From positions 62,001 to 126,000 of the forward strand of contig CANMVS010000008.1 of assembly GCA_947501445.1 (NCBI GenBank): a stretch of 64,000 bases of DNA, in the 5' to 3' direction. The notes beneath the pieces were generated by a model. That model was not told the DNA's origin and made no database searches. It saw only the letters and a program-made list of their open reading frames with translations. Positions 1-8,122 of this stretch are shown piece after piece. Position 1 is the stretch's first letter. Every line of letters starts with the position of its first letter. A program made the position numbers and the translations under genes. This DNA comes from an uncultured Rhizobiaceae group bacterium (GTDB lineage Bacteria > Pseudomonadota > Alphaproteobacteria > Rhizobiales > Rhizobiaceae).

Positions 1-138
1 CTGCTGGAAATGCACGAAAAGAACATGCTGGCCACCCAGGACATACAAAGACGCAAAAAGCTTGCCGATGATGCATTCTCGCGGCGGTTTTCCGATGTGG
101 TGGAAAAGCACAATGCCGCCAATTATGTGCAAAACTGA
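1..138 (+). CDS. C-terminal end of an unidentified protein (partial)
   Basis: The window opens inside an open frame whose last 45 codons are visible, ending in TGA at 136-138. The visible tail is hydrophilic and predicted helical, rich in Lys, Arg, Glu and Asp, with the stretch HEKNMLATQDIQRRKK near its start. It has no membrane segment and no recognisable motif. It lies 24 bp upstream of the next gene on the same strand, so it is probably the preceding member of the AAA+ operon that follows. From memory of Hyphomicrobiales genomes a DUF6384-type protein often sits here, but 45 residues cannot establish that. Confidence 0.7.
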   Translation: MLEMHEKNMLATQDIQRRKKLADDAFSRRFSDVVEKHNAANYVQN

Positions 139-162
139 TCTGCAGCAGTTTGGCGATAGCAG

Positions 163-1308
163 ATGCAAAGTGAAAATGGGCAGATTCAACGCTACTTCAA
201 GGCGATCAATGCAGCTTTGAGCGGGCTTGATACTTTCCTGCAAAACAAAGACTCGCCGCTCTACAAACATGCGCTGATCGCCCATGCCATCATGCCCTAT
301 GTCGAGCGCTTGTCTCAGACTTTTTCGTGTTGGGAAAACCGCATCGGCTTTACCGACTCGTTTCGAATTTCGACCGGTGAAAGCGGTTTTCCGGTGTTTC
401 AGAATGTGCTTGCGCTGGACAATGACCGCAAGCGGGTTGAGGAGCATCTGGCTGGTCTGCCAACAGGCGACGAATTGCGGGCGCAAATGGCTGATTTCAT
501 TCTGCGTGAACGGACCTTTCCTGCAGCATTGCAGGCGCAAATGGCGCAACACAGTTACTTTGAAACGATCCGCAAGGGCGAGGTATTTGCTCCGTTCATT
601 TTGCCACAAACGATCCGTGTCTCTGTCAATCCAAAAACCGGACGCCCCTATTATGTTGTCCATTGGGGCGCATTTGACGGGCTTCAGTCGCTGCCAATGG
701 TCTATATGGCAGTGGTTGAAGATTCCAGCGACAAGGTCAGCGACATGCTGGTAACCAGAGACGGCACGCTCAATACACGTATTAAAATTCCGCTTCCTGT
801 TGAAGGGTTGCTCAATCCTGATCTTGCCCATGCTTTTGATGATTTTGCCAGGAACAACAGTTCCTATGCTCTGACACCGGCGACAATTGCCGGCAATCTC
901 GACAAGGATTTTGAAACACTTCATCCCAAACAATTGCGGCGCATTGTACTGGGGCCGTTCTATTCGGCTGGCGTTACCGAGCACAATAACAAGGTAAGCG
1001 ATATACTTTCGCGGGTGCGTCAGCAGGACAATGCCTGGATGCTGACATGGACCATACAGGAAGTCGCCTCAAAGTCTGAGCGCCCTGCCTCAAGCAGTTT
1101 TTGGAGTTCAACACCGGCGCGGCAAACCTTTCACATAGAGACAAATGATGTGGAAGCGACCCGTCAGGGGGTTAGCTTTTATGAAAAACACGCTCTTGTG
1201 CCCCATGATGCCTATCAGGCGCTCTATGCAAGCGGAGACGCCGATGCGGTCTTCAAGGGGTTCAAGGTGCACGTCATTTCGGGCAACCAGATAACCAGCG
1301 GGATCTAG
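163..1308 (+). CDS. Uncharacterised soluble protein of the AAA+ operon
   Basis: A 381-residue protein that I do not recognise. It has no signal peptide and no hydrophobic segment long enough to cross a membrane, so it is probably cytoplasmic. The middle part (about residues 140-270) alternates short beta-like strands with loops (for example RVSVNPKTGRPYYVVHWG), and the N-terminal third looks helical. The ATG at 163 has only a weak Shine-Dalgarno sequence. The stop codon is 3 bp before the ATPase gene, so the two are almost certainly co-transcribed and probably translationally coupled. By position it may be a partner or substrate adaptor of the ATPase. That is inference from context only. Confidence 0.8.
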   Translation: MQSENGQIQRYFKAINAALSGLDTFLQNKDSPLYKHALIAHAIMPYVERLSQTFSCWENRIGFTDSFRISTGESGFPVFQNVLALDNDRKRVEEHLAGLPTGDELRAQMADFILRERTFPAALQAQMAQHSYFETIRKGEVFAPFILPQTIRVSVNPKTGRPYYVVHWGAFDGLQSLPMVYMAVVEDSSDKVSDMLVTRDGTLNTRIKIPLPVEGLLNPDLAHAFDDFARNNSSYALTPATIAGNLDKDFETLHPKQLRRIVLGPFYSAGVTEHNNKVSDILSRVRQQDNAWMLTWTIQEVASKSERPASSSFWSSTPARQTFHIETNDVEATRQGVSFYEKHALVPHDAYQALYASGDADAVFKGFKVHVISGNQITSGI

Positions 1309-1311
1309 TCC

Positions 1312-3228
1312 ATGAGCCAGAATGCAGGTCTGACAACCATACACGAGGATGACATTGTCAAACACGTGACGATTGCTCAAAACCTCATAACCAAGTCAGT
1401 GGTCGTGAGCGCTGATGAAGGGCGCTCTTCCGCACCGATTGCCGGGACCCGGCGACGCTTTGTATCCACTGTGTCAACGCGTTCTGCCCGCCGCGCGCGC
1501 GAAGTGACCCTGTCAAAAACCATCGCCGGTATCAGCGCTGACGACCCATTGATGACAATCACCCAGCATATGGTGCTATCTCGTGTGCGTCGCGGTTTGG
1601 CCGTCGCCCTGGCCATGGCTGATCTGTTCGCCAAACAAAGTGAATTGGAAACGTTGCAATCGCAAAATACCGCCGCGCCCCTGTCGGGCGATGCCGCGAC
1701 ACGTTTCAAGGGACTGCTGTCTGCTTCAAGTTATATTGCCGCCTTTACATTAGCAGCATTTGTCCTGCAATCACCCGGTCTGGACGGGGAGCCGGTCGAG
1801 GATGTGGATGAACCGGATTTCAGCTTCGATACGCCACTCGACGGGCTGCGACAGCTGGTGGCCGCCCTTGATGAAGCCATCGATGGTGTTGACGGCGATG
1901 AGACTTTAAAGGCGCGGGTGAAGGCCTTTGCACGAACGACAATTGATGGACTTTTGACCCGGCGATCCCGGTTTGACGGACTGGCCGATTTTGCCCAGGC
2001 GCATATTCGCATAGAGCAGGATGATTTTACGCTCAATGGATTTGATGTGGCGCCGGGCGAGCGGCGCAAACCACTTGAAATGAGTTTCAAGAAGCCAACC
2101 GAAATTATTGGCAACCATATTGCCAAATATCAGGCGATGAAACTTGCCAAGATGCTGATGGCCTATGATTTTGACCGGCAAATGAACCCATTTGTCGAGC
2201 TCGGCGGGTTCCTGTTTACCTTCATTGGTGACGGCATGCCGGGCACAGGAAAAACAATTCTTATTCAAATGATTGCCGGATTGGTTCATGAATACAGCCA
2301 GATTGCCGGATACCCCTTTCATTATGAGAATTTTGGTGTGGACCAGATATCATCCTATCAGGGAAAATCAGGGCAGAACTGCAAAAGCTTTATCGATAAT
2401 GTGATCAATCCGCGTGCCATTGGTCTTGGCACCATTGATGACATTGATCAGATCGCGGCGCGCCGTTCCGACGACCGGGCCTCGGCCGGGCAACATGAAG
2501 TAACCGCTGTGCTGATGGAAAGTTTTGCCGGCGCGTCAACCGTTGTTCGCGGCAATTGCGCCTTTGGCATGTTTTCCAACTATCCTGAAAATGTTGATGA
2601 TGCACTGCGCCAACGCGCCGGTGCACGGTGGCTGGTGGATGGTCCGCAAAGTCGTGACGACTATGTGGATATTTTTGTGCTGCTGGCAGGTGACAATCAT
2701 GAGATTGCTCTGGGCGAGCATGACCTGTTCGCCGGACAGGAAATCAACCGGGCCATAGCCGCATCCTATGAAGGCCATGACCGACCGAAGGAAGAAAAGC
2801 TGATTGCGGTTTGGGATACACTCAACAAGGAGCGTGGTGCTCTGTCCACAATGAGCGACATTGGTGAGTATCTTTTCCGCATCAAACAGGCTGAACCGCG
2901 TTTTACCGGACGTGCGATCAAGAACATTACCGATGCGATCAAAATGCGGGCAATGGATATTGATTTGCCGGATGTGTGGTTTGAGGCGCCGGAGGCTTTC
3001 ATGCATAAGCCCTATGATGAAAAGAAGGCGATGATTGAAGAACTGCGCGGGCCATTTTCCATTGATATGGTTGTTCAGGAAATCAACCGCTATGCCGATT
3101 CGGAGTTTCGCTATACAGACCGCTCGGACGATGCTGCCGTTGAGGACATCATCAAGAGGGAACGTCAGCGTGAAAAGGCTGTTCGTCAGATGGAATCAAT
3201 GAAACGCGACGGACGCTGGCAGACATAA
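1312..3228 (+). CDS. AAA+ family ATPase of an uncharacterised operon
   Basis: A 638-residue protein with one AAA+ module in its second half. The Walker A motif GMPGTGKT lies at residues 308-315 (Lys314). A Walker B-like stretch, GTIDDIDQI, follows at about residue 372. A sensor-1/second-region-of-homology segment FSNYPENVDDALRQRAGAR contains the arginines expected for an Arg finger. This layout is that of classical AAA proteins (FtsH/p97 type) rather than MoxR. The N-terminal 300 residues match no domain I know and include a basic stretch at about residues 45-65. There is no protease or DNA-binding motif. The gene is embedded between unknown genes with 3-bp and 11-bp gaps, so it is probably the motor of a multi-protein assembly whose last member is a membrane protein. 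Confidence 0.88.
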   Translation: MSQNAGLTTIHEDDIVKHVTIAQNLITKSVVVSADEGRSSAPIAGTRRRFVSTVSTRSARRAREVTLSKTIAGISADDPLMTITQHMVLSRVRRGLAVALAMADLFAKQSELETLQSQNTAAPLSGDAATRFKGLLSASSYIAAFTLAAFVLQSPGLDGEPVEDVDEPDFSFDTPLDGLRQLVAALDEAIDGVDGDETLKARVKAFARTTIDGLLTRRSRFDGLADFAQAHIRIEQDDFTLNGFDVAPGERRKPLEMSFKKPTEIIGNHIAKYQAMKLAKMLMAYDFDRQMNPFVELGGFLFTFIGDGMPGTGKTILIQMIAGLVHEYSQIAGYPFHYENFGVDQISSYQGKSGQNCKSFIDNVINPRAIGLGTIDDIDQIAARRSDDRASAGQHEVTAVLMESFAGASTVVRGNCAFGMFSNYPENVDDALRQRAGARWLVDGPQSRDDYVDIFVLLAGDNHEIALGEHDLFAGQEINRAIAASYEGHDRPKEEKLIAVWDTLNKERGALSTMSDIGEYLFRIKQAEPRFTGRAIKNITDAIKMRAMDIDLPDVWFEAPEAFMHKPYDEKKAMIEELRGPFSIDMVVQEINRYADSEFRYTDRSDDAAVEDIIKRERQREKAVRQMESMKRDGRWQT

Positions 3229-3239
3229 CGGAAAAGCGC

Positions 3240-4541
3240 ATGGAACGCCTTGTTGCACATGATCTGATCTTTGGTCGCCTGCTGGAAATCAGCGAGCCGC
3301 ACCTGATTGAGCGCTATAACAAGGCGTTGAATGCCTTTGGCCTGCCCGCAACACAGCTGGAGCGGTTCCGCATCGATATGACCGGTTACTCGCCGGAAAT
3401 TGCCGAGGTTTTCGACAACAGATTCTATCTCGATCCGAATGCGGTCAACCGCCGCTTCATTATCCTGTCTCCGGCGCAGGAAAACCTGCCTGTTGTTCAC
3501 ACGAGTTTTTCCAATACTGCTTCCCTCATGCATGCCTTCTATCAGGAAAACAAACGGGCAATCCATGCGGTCACCATTCGCGATGTGCTGTATGGCGAGA
3601 TCGAGGAAGATGTATCAAGGGTGACGAGCATAGAAGACCTGCTTTCCATTCAGGAGGTCAATTTTCGCGTCATGTCGGCCGATGACACGCTTGGAAAGTC
3701 AGACGAATTGCGCCGTCTTTGTGATCGACTGGTTTCGGTCCCCAACGCCTGGCGCAATGATGACATGCTCAATCGAATGGTCGCGCTTGCACAGCAAACG
3801 GGCGATATACGCAAAAACGCTCTGGTGCCTGAAAAAGTGGTGTTTCGCCATGAGGCCTATTGGACCAGTCATTTTGGCGGGATGTTTGTCTTTGTCGATG
3901 AAAAAGCAATCACCGTCATATGCGATCCTGCCGCCCCGGGATTTCGCCGTTCGCGACCGTGGGAAGTGAGCTATATCGCGATTGATGATCACAATGCCAT
4001 TTACGGGTTTTTGGAACGAACAAATCGCATTGAATTGCCGGATCATCGCTGGCTTGAACAATCAGGGTTTCTCGATCATCGCGCCGACATGGTTTTACGT
4101 GCACTGGTGCATCACCATGAACCAGAAACAAGTCTGGATCGTGCTGATGCGATCTGGTTTCAGACCTGGGTCCATCGCAACGCCAGGAAGGTTGCTGAAG
4201 ATGGTGTTTACCCCTTTTTACAGCAGGCAGGCCGCAAGATTGCCACTGATGGCGTACGTTCCCTGCAGGATGCCCCGGCGCAACAGCGCCTCCTGCTGGT
4301 GCGTGCACGGCCTGATCACCGTGATCGCTGGCTGACGAACCATTTGATCAGTTTCCTGGTGCCATCAGATTTTGTGTCGCGATTTGTCTTTGATAAACAT
4401 GGATTCTATCAGATCTATGAGACTTACAGTGAAGCCTATCGCGACCATGTTGTGAAAACACTCAATAATACCTATCTGCGGGATAAGAAGGCATTTCGCA
4501 GGCGCCTTTATGGATTTGGAGAGGACAGCGGCCATGCTTGA
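3240..4541 (+). CDS. Conserved hypothetical protein, DUF6638-like
   Basis: A 433-residue protein starting 11 bp after the ATPase gene, with GGAA upstream of the ATG. It is soluble, with no signal peptide or membrane segment. The N-terminus (VAHDLIFGRLLEISEPHLIERYN) and the block DPNAVNRRFIILSPAQ agree with my memory of the family NCBI calls DUF6638, which has no assigned function. A further conserved-looking block is WTSHFGGMFVFVDE at about residue 215. The 3' end overlaps the start of the next gene by 8 bp (ATGCTTGA), which indicates translational coupling. The family name is from recall and unverified. The gene itself is certain from its length, frame and spacing. Confidence 0.82.
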   Translation: MERLVAHDLIFGRLLEISEPHLIERYNKALNAFGLPATQLERFRIDMTGYSPEIAEVFDNRFYLDPNAVNRRFIILSPAQENLPVVHTSFSNTASLMHAFYQENKRAIHAVTIRDVLYGEIEEDVSRVTSIEDLLSIQEVNFRVMSADDTLGKSDELRRLCDRLVSVPNAWRNDDMLNRMVALAQQTGDIRKNALVPEKVVFRHEAYWTSHFGGMFVFVDEKAITVICDPAAPGFRRSRPWEVSYIAIDDHNAIYGFLERTNRIELPDHRWLEQSGFLDHRADMVLRALVHHHEPETSLDRADAIWFQTWVHRNARKVAEDGVYPFLQQAGRKIATDGVRSLQDAPAQQRLLLVRARPDHRDRWLTNHLISFLVPSDFVSRFVFDKHGFYQIYETYSEAYRDHVVKTLNNTYLRDKKAFRRRLYGFGEDSGHA

Positions 4542-5658
4542 CCCGATTATTGCGTTTTTCGAACGGGTTTTTACATTGATCGGGCATGGGATTGGCGTGT
4601 TGATCGCCTGGATCCTGTGGCCATTTCTGGCAGCCGGCCGGTGGTATCGCCACAGGGGGATCACCATCAAAGCCGTCGTTGGCGGGGCTGTCCTGGTGGT
4701 GCTCATCCTCTACGGGATCTTCATCTGGCGTGTTTTGTGGATCAGGGATTTCAACCCGGATTATGTTGAAGCATACAATTTTCATGACATGTCCACCAAA
4801 GCTGACGAACAGACATCGATTGAAAACAGTGCGTCGACCACCAGAACCTGCAGCCGTTCAGCGATTGTGGATGTGACGGCCGATCTGATCGACTTCAACG
4901 TCAACAAGAATGCCTGGATATCGTCAACCCTGCTTTATAAAGCAGGATTTTTCGGGCTGCCCTGGGACGCGACACCCTTTCTGGACAATAAGGCTTCCTT
5001 TCAGCGCGGGGTTCAGCAGGCCGTGCAGCGAACAGCACTGGAACTGGTTGATTCACTCGGCCGTCAACGCGGCACATCGGCGGCCGATGTCGATCTGGAT
5101 CGGGCGCGGGGGCGTATTCAATATGATCAATCCACCTGGTATATAAGCCTGTCACCTTTCGGACCATTGACCCCGACACCCGGTGCATACCGGGAGGGAA
5201 TGGAACGTCTGCGGGCCTTTAACGACCGGCTCGAAACATGCGATGCGGTGTTTGATGCGCGCTCCGACAATCTCATCCGTTTCGTGGATCGTATCGCCAG
5301 CGATATCGGATCCACATCGGCTGCACTGCGAGACCGCTCAGATCGCAGCAATGCGGGCTGGTTTGACACGCGCGCTGACAATCAATTCTGGTTTACCTAC
5401 GGACAGCTCTACGGCTACTACGGCATATTGAAAGCCGCTCACGCCGATTTCGGCGATGTCATCAAAAGCCGTCAGGTTGAAGACGTGTGGAACACGATGG
5501 AAGAACAATTGCGCGCCACCCTGGATCTGAAACCGGTGATTGTCTCAAATGGCAAGGAAGACGGGTGGATTATGCCAACACATCTGGCAACTGTAGGCTT
5601 TTATCTATTGAGAGTGCGCTCAAATCTGGTTGAAATACGATCGATCCTGGATCGGTAA
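4534..5658 (+). CDS. DUF2333-type inner-membrane protein
   Basis: A 374-residue protein. I place the start at the ATG at 4534, because GGAGAGGA lies 8 bp upstream, rather than at an in-frame ATG 24 bp earlier that lacks a ribosome binding site. Two hydrophobic segments at about residues 10-33 and 45-65 predict an N-terminal hairpin anchor. The remaining roughly 300 residues are soluble and probably periplasmic or cytoplasmic. The C-terminal part (WFDTRADNQFWFTYGQLYGYY, then MPTHLATVGFYLLRVRSNL) fits family DUF2333, whose function is unknown. It is the last gene of the AAA+ operon and the only one with membrane segments, so it is the likely membrane anchor of the system. Confidence 0.82.
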   Translation: MLDPIIAFFERVFTLIGHGIGVLIAWILWPFLAAGRWYRHRGITIKAVVGGAVLVVLILYGIFIWRVLWIRDFNPDYVEAYNFHDMSTKADEQTSIENSASTTRTCSRSAIVDVTADLIDFNVNKNAWISSTLLYKAGFFGLPWDATPFLDNKASFQRGVQQAVQRTALELVDSLGRQRGTSAADVDLDRARGRIQYDQSTWYISLSPFGPLTPTPGAYREGMERLRAFNDRLETCDAVFDARSDNLIRFVDRIASDIGSTSAALRDRSDRSNAGWFDTRADNQFWFTYGQLYGYYGILKAAHADFGDVIKSRQVEDVWNTMEEQLRATLDLKPVIVSNGKEDGWIMPTHLATVGFYLLRVRSNLVEIRSILDR

Positions 5659-5669
5659 AGACAGGCTCT

Positions 5670-5700
5670 AATCCAGTTCGTCAGACTGGATTTGTATTTT
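5670..5700 (+). terminator. Hairpin between convergent operons
   Basis: AATCCAGT (5670-5677) and ACTGGATT (5685-5692) form a perfect 8-bp stem with a 7-nt loop, followed on the plus strand by TTGTATTTT. It lies 11 bp after the DUF2333 gene and overlaps the last codons of the convergent FUSC gene, so it could end transcription from the left operon. Confidence 0.55.
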
Positions 5701-6781
5701 GCTGGTTCGGCAATTTTTCTGGTGCCGGGCCAATCAACCAGAGCCGGAATGGCTCCAGTGCTATGCGAAACACTGCGATCATCACGACGCCGCCCAGAAT
5801 GCCGGTAATGCGATCAAGCGACTGTATAATGTCATCGCTGGGTGCCAGACCCTGAACCATGGCCGCAATAATGGTAATGCCAATCTGCATGCCGACGTAC
5901 CAGGCATCCCTGGCGCGGTGTTCTATATGGGCTGCGCAAAACAGACCAATGAAGAGCAAGAGCGCCCACAGGACAAAATTATCACCGGCGAAATGCATGG
6001 CAAGCAATCCGTAGGCACCGCCGATCAGTCCCCCGGTAAAGCGATTTGCCGCCTTCCAGACCGGTCCTTTTCCGGTTGCTCCCAGAATGATCAGCGCTGT
6101 GAATGGTGTCTGATCAAAGCCCGGTAAAAGGAATGTGCGCCAAACCAACGGGATGGCCGCCACGGATATTCCCCCGATCAGCGCAATGGCCATCATGTTC
6201 TTGTCAATTGGAAATGCAAAGATGGGCGGCATCGGTTTTTTTATGAGCAGGCTTTCCTTTATGTGGCGGGCGAATACATAATCGACAAGACTGGCGACGC
6301 AGACGCCAACTGTTGTTTCTGCCGCACGATTTGCGGCCAGATGCAGAGCGCTCGCCGGATCGTCCAGAGAGCCGAACATCACCATAAGAACCGTTATCCC
6401 TCCAAACAGAACCGCATGGGGGTAGCGGCTGCGTGCCTGAACATAAATGGTGAATGTGGTAACCACGATGCAGGCAATTTCAAAGAGCAGATCCAGCCCC
6501 AAAAGAGCTGAAAGGAAATAGCCGATTGCGGCACCAACAACTGTGCCACTGACGCGCTCCATGCAGCGCCGCAGCGTGGCGATTGCATGGGCACGAACCG
6601 CCACAAATCCGGTCAGTCCCGCCCACCATGGCTGATCGAGCGCCAGGGCAAAAGCAACGATACAGGCGATGATGCCGACCAGTGCCGACCGTATGGCAGG
6701 TTGTATTGTCGGGCTGGAGAAATTCAGTGCGCGCAGGTCTTCAGTGATGTTATTCCACAGTCGGACCGCCAGCGCGTTCAA
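5681..6781 (-). CDS. FUSC-family inner-membrane protein (aromatic-acid efflux type)
   Basis: A 366-residue polytopic protein. At least eight hydrophobic segments are visible, grouped in an N-terminal bundle (about residues 28-170) and a C-terminal bundle (about 195-345). This pattern and the end-to-end similarity with FUSC/AaeB-like proteins suggest the inner-membrane half of an efflux system for aromatic or other small organic acids. The substrate cannot be told from sequence. The start is a TTG at 6781-6779 that overlaps the TGA stop of the HlyD-type gene (TTGA), so the two are translationally coupled. At 366 residues it is about half the length of E. coli AaeB, as is common for the short FUSC proteins of alphaproteobacteria. 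Confidence 0.85.
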   Translation of the reverse strand: MNALAVRLWNNITEDLRALNFSSPTIQPAIRSALVGIIACIVAFALALDQPWWAGLTGFVAVRAHAIATLRRCMERVSGTVVGAAIGYFLSALLGLDLLFEIACIVVTTFTIYVQARSRYPHAVLFGGITVLMVMFGSLDDPASALHLAANRAAETTVGVCVASLVDYVFARHIKESLLIKKPMPPIFAFPIDKNMMAIALIGGISVAAIPLVWRTFLLPGFDQTPFTALIILGATGKGPVWKAANRFTGGLIGGAYGLLAMHFAGDNFVLWALLLFIGLFCAAHIEHRARDAWYVGMQIGITIIAAMVQGLAPSDDIIQSLDRITGILGGVVMIAVFRIALEPFRLWLIGPAPEKLPNQQNTNPV

Positions 6782-7788
6782 GGATCATTCCTCATGAAAA
6801 TAACACGGGCATCTGCCCCCATGAACAGGCGCTCCCTGGGGATCGGCGCGTCAAAGGTAATGGTCACCGGAAGGCGTCTTTGCAGCCGGATCCAATTGGT
6901 TGTCGGTGCAACATAGGGGAGCAATCTGGCCTTGTCCGTATCTCTGGCGATGCCGCGACCGATTCCCTGTACCTGCCCGTCAAACAAATGCCATGGATAG
7001 CTGTCCAGCCAGATCCATACTTTCGTGCCGGGCTTGACTGAAGCGGCAATGCTCTCCTTGTAATTGGCAACAATCCGCCACTGACTATCGTCAACAATGC
7101 CTATCAGATCTTCACCCGCATCGGCATAATTGCCCGGACGCAGACTGAGATTGTTAACGTGGCCGGTGACCGGTGACACAATGCGTGTCTGATCAAGATC
7201 ATATTTGTCTATTGCCAATTGTGAGCGAGCGACCTGCGCCGCAGCTTTGGCAGCATCCAGTGCGCTGGCCGCAGCGACAGCCTCGGCCTTGGCTTCATTC
7301 AGAGCACCGCGTGCCGTTTCAAGATCATCACGTGTCTTGTCCAACGCAGCCTTTGAAACCGTGTCTGTTGTCTCCAGATCGCTGTACCGTTTGAATTCGG
7401 TCTCCGCATAGCTGAACGTCGCTTGTGCCGCCGCAATTTTTGCGTCGATCTCGGCGATCTGTGCATTGGCGGTTGTTATCTCGATATCGGCAGCGGTCAC
7501 CTGATCCTTGCTCAGCGTTACGGCCAGCTGATAGGGCGCAGGATCGATTTCCAGCAATGGATCGCCTGTTGTAACGGCCTGATTTTCAACAACTGAAACC
7601 GTCTTGACTATACCGGCGACCTGCGGTGCGATTGCGACAAGATCCGATTGCACATAGGCGTCGTCCGTATAGGCGATGAAGCGGGTAAATACCCAATAGG
7701 CAGCAACGAAGGCCAGTCCGATAGCGATGACAATCAAGAATCGCTTGAGGTTGCTACTGCCCTCGGGTGCCACGTTTTCATCTGCCAT
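6778..7788 (-). CDS. HlyD/EmrA-type periplasmic adaptor protein
   Basis: A 336-residue membrane fusion protein. One transmembrane segment lies at about residues 14-33 (FLIVIAIGLAFVAAYWVFT), followed by the split biotinyl-lipoyl domain (IAPQVAGIVKTVSVVENQAV, then VTGHVNNLSLRPGNYADAG). Between them is a long Ala/Glu-rich alpha-helical hairpin (about residues 80-185), and a beta-barrel domain follows. This is the EmrA/AaeA arrangement. A Shine-Dalgarno GGGAA lies about 8 bp before the ATG. It forms a two-gene operon with the FUSC protein. No TolC-like outer-membrane channel is present, so a channel encoded elsewhere is presumably shared. The gene is divergent from the giant adhesin across a 334-bp AT-rich spacer. 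Confidence 0.9.
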   Translation of the reverse strand: MADENVAPEGSSNLKRFLIVIAIGLAFVAAYWVFTRFIAYTDDAYVQSDLVAIAPQVAGIVKTVSVVENQAVTTGDPLLEIDPAPYQLAVTLSKDQVTAADIEITTANAQIAEIDAKIAAAQATFSYAETEFKRYSDLETTDTVSKAALDKTRDDLETARGALNEAKAEAVAAASALDAAKAAAQVARSQLAIDKYDLDQTRIVSPVTGHVNNLSLRPGNYADAGEDLIGIVDDSQWRIVANYKESIAASVKPGTKVWIWLDSYPWHLFDGQVQGIGRGIARDTDKARLLPYVAPTTNWIRLQRRLPVTITFDAPIPRERLFMGADARVIFMRNDP

Positions 7789-8122
7789 ATTTTGTTTCCC
7801 AACGGAGCATGCGGATCGGATGCCTTTAAAGTAAACAGCAAAAATTTTAGAATGTCATCATGTGTGGTGGATGAAACTTGGTTGGATTGTATATTTCATT
7901 GTTTATCACTGATGTAAGAGATATTTTCAACCGCAAATTTATCCATATCTGGTAAATATAAAAAAGGCTAAATTCTATTTAAAGGCAGTAATTTACGTGG
8001 TTTCGATATATATTAAATAGATCCAGATTATGTTTGATTTGTATAGATCTATTGTTTTCTTCTTTGATAAATGTAGTATGACTTGCAGTGTTATGTATTT
8101 CTTCGTGAACTGAGAGACTGCA
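7789..8122. promoter_or_regulatory. AT-rich divergent spacer between efflux operon and adhesin
   Basis: 334 bp without a credible gene. From about 7850 to 8100 it is clearly richer in A+T than the rest of the window, with runs such as ATATATATTAAATAG. It holds an 8-bp palindrome TAGATCTA (8044-8051) and a TAGATC copy at 8018. It must contain the promoters of both divergent units. AT-rich leaders of this kind are typical targets of xenogeneic-type or MucR/Ros-type silencers in this group, but no specific operator can be named. Confidence 0.45.
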
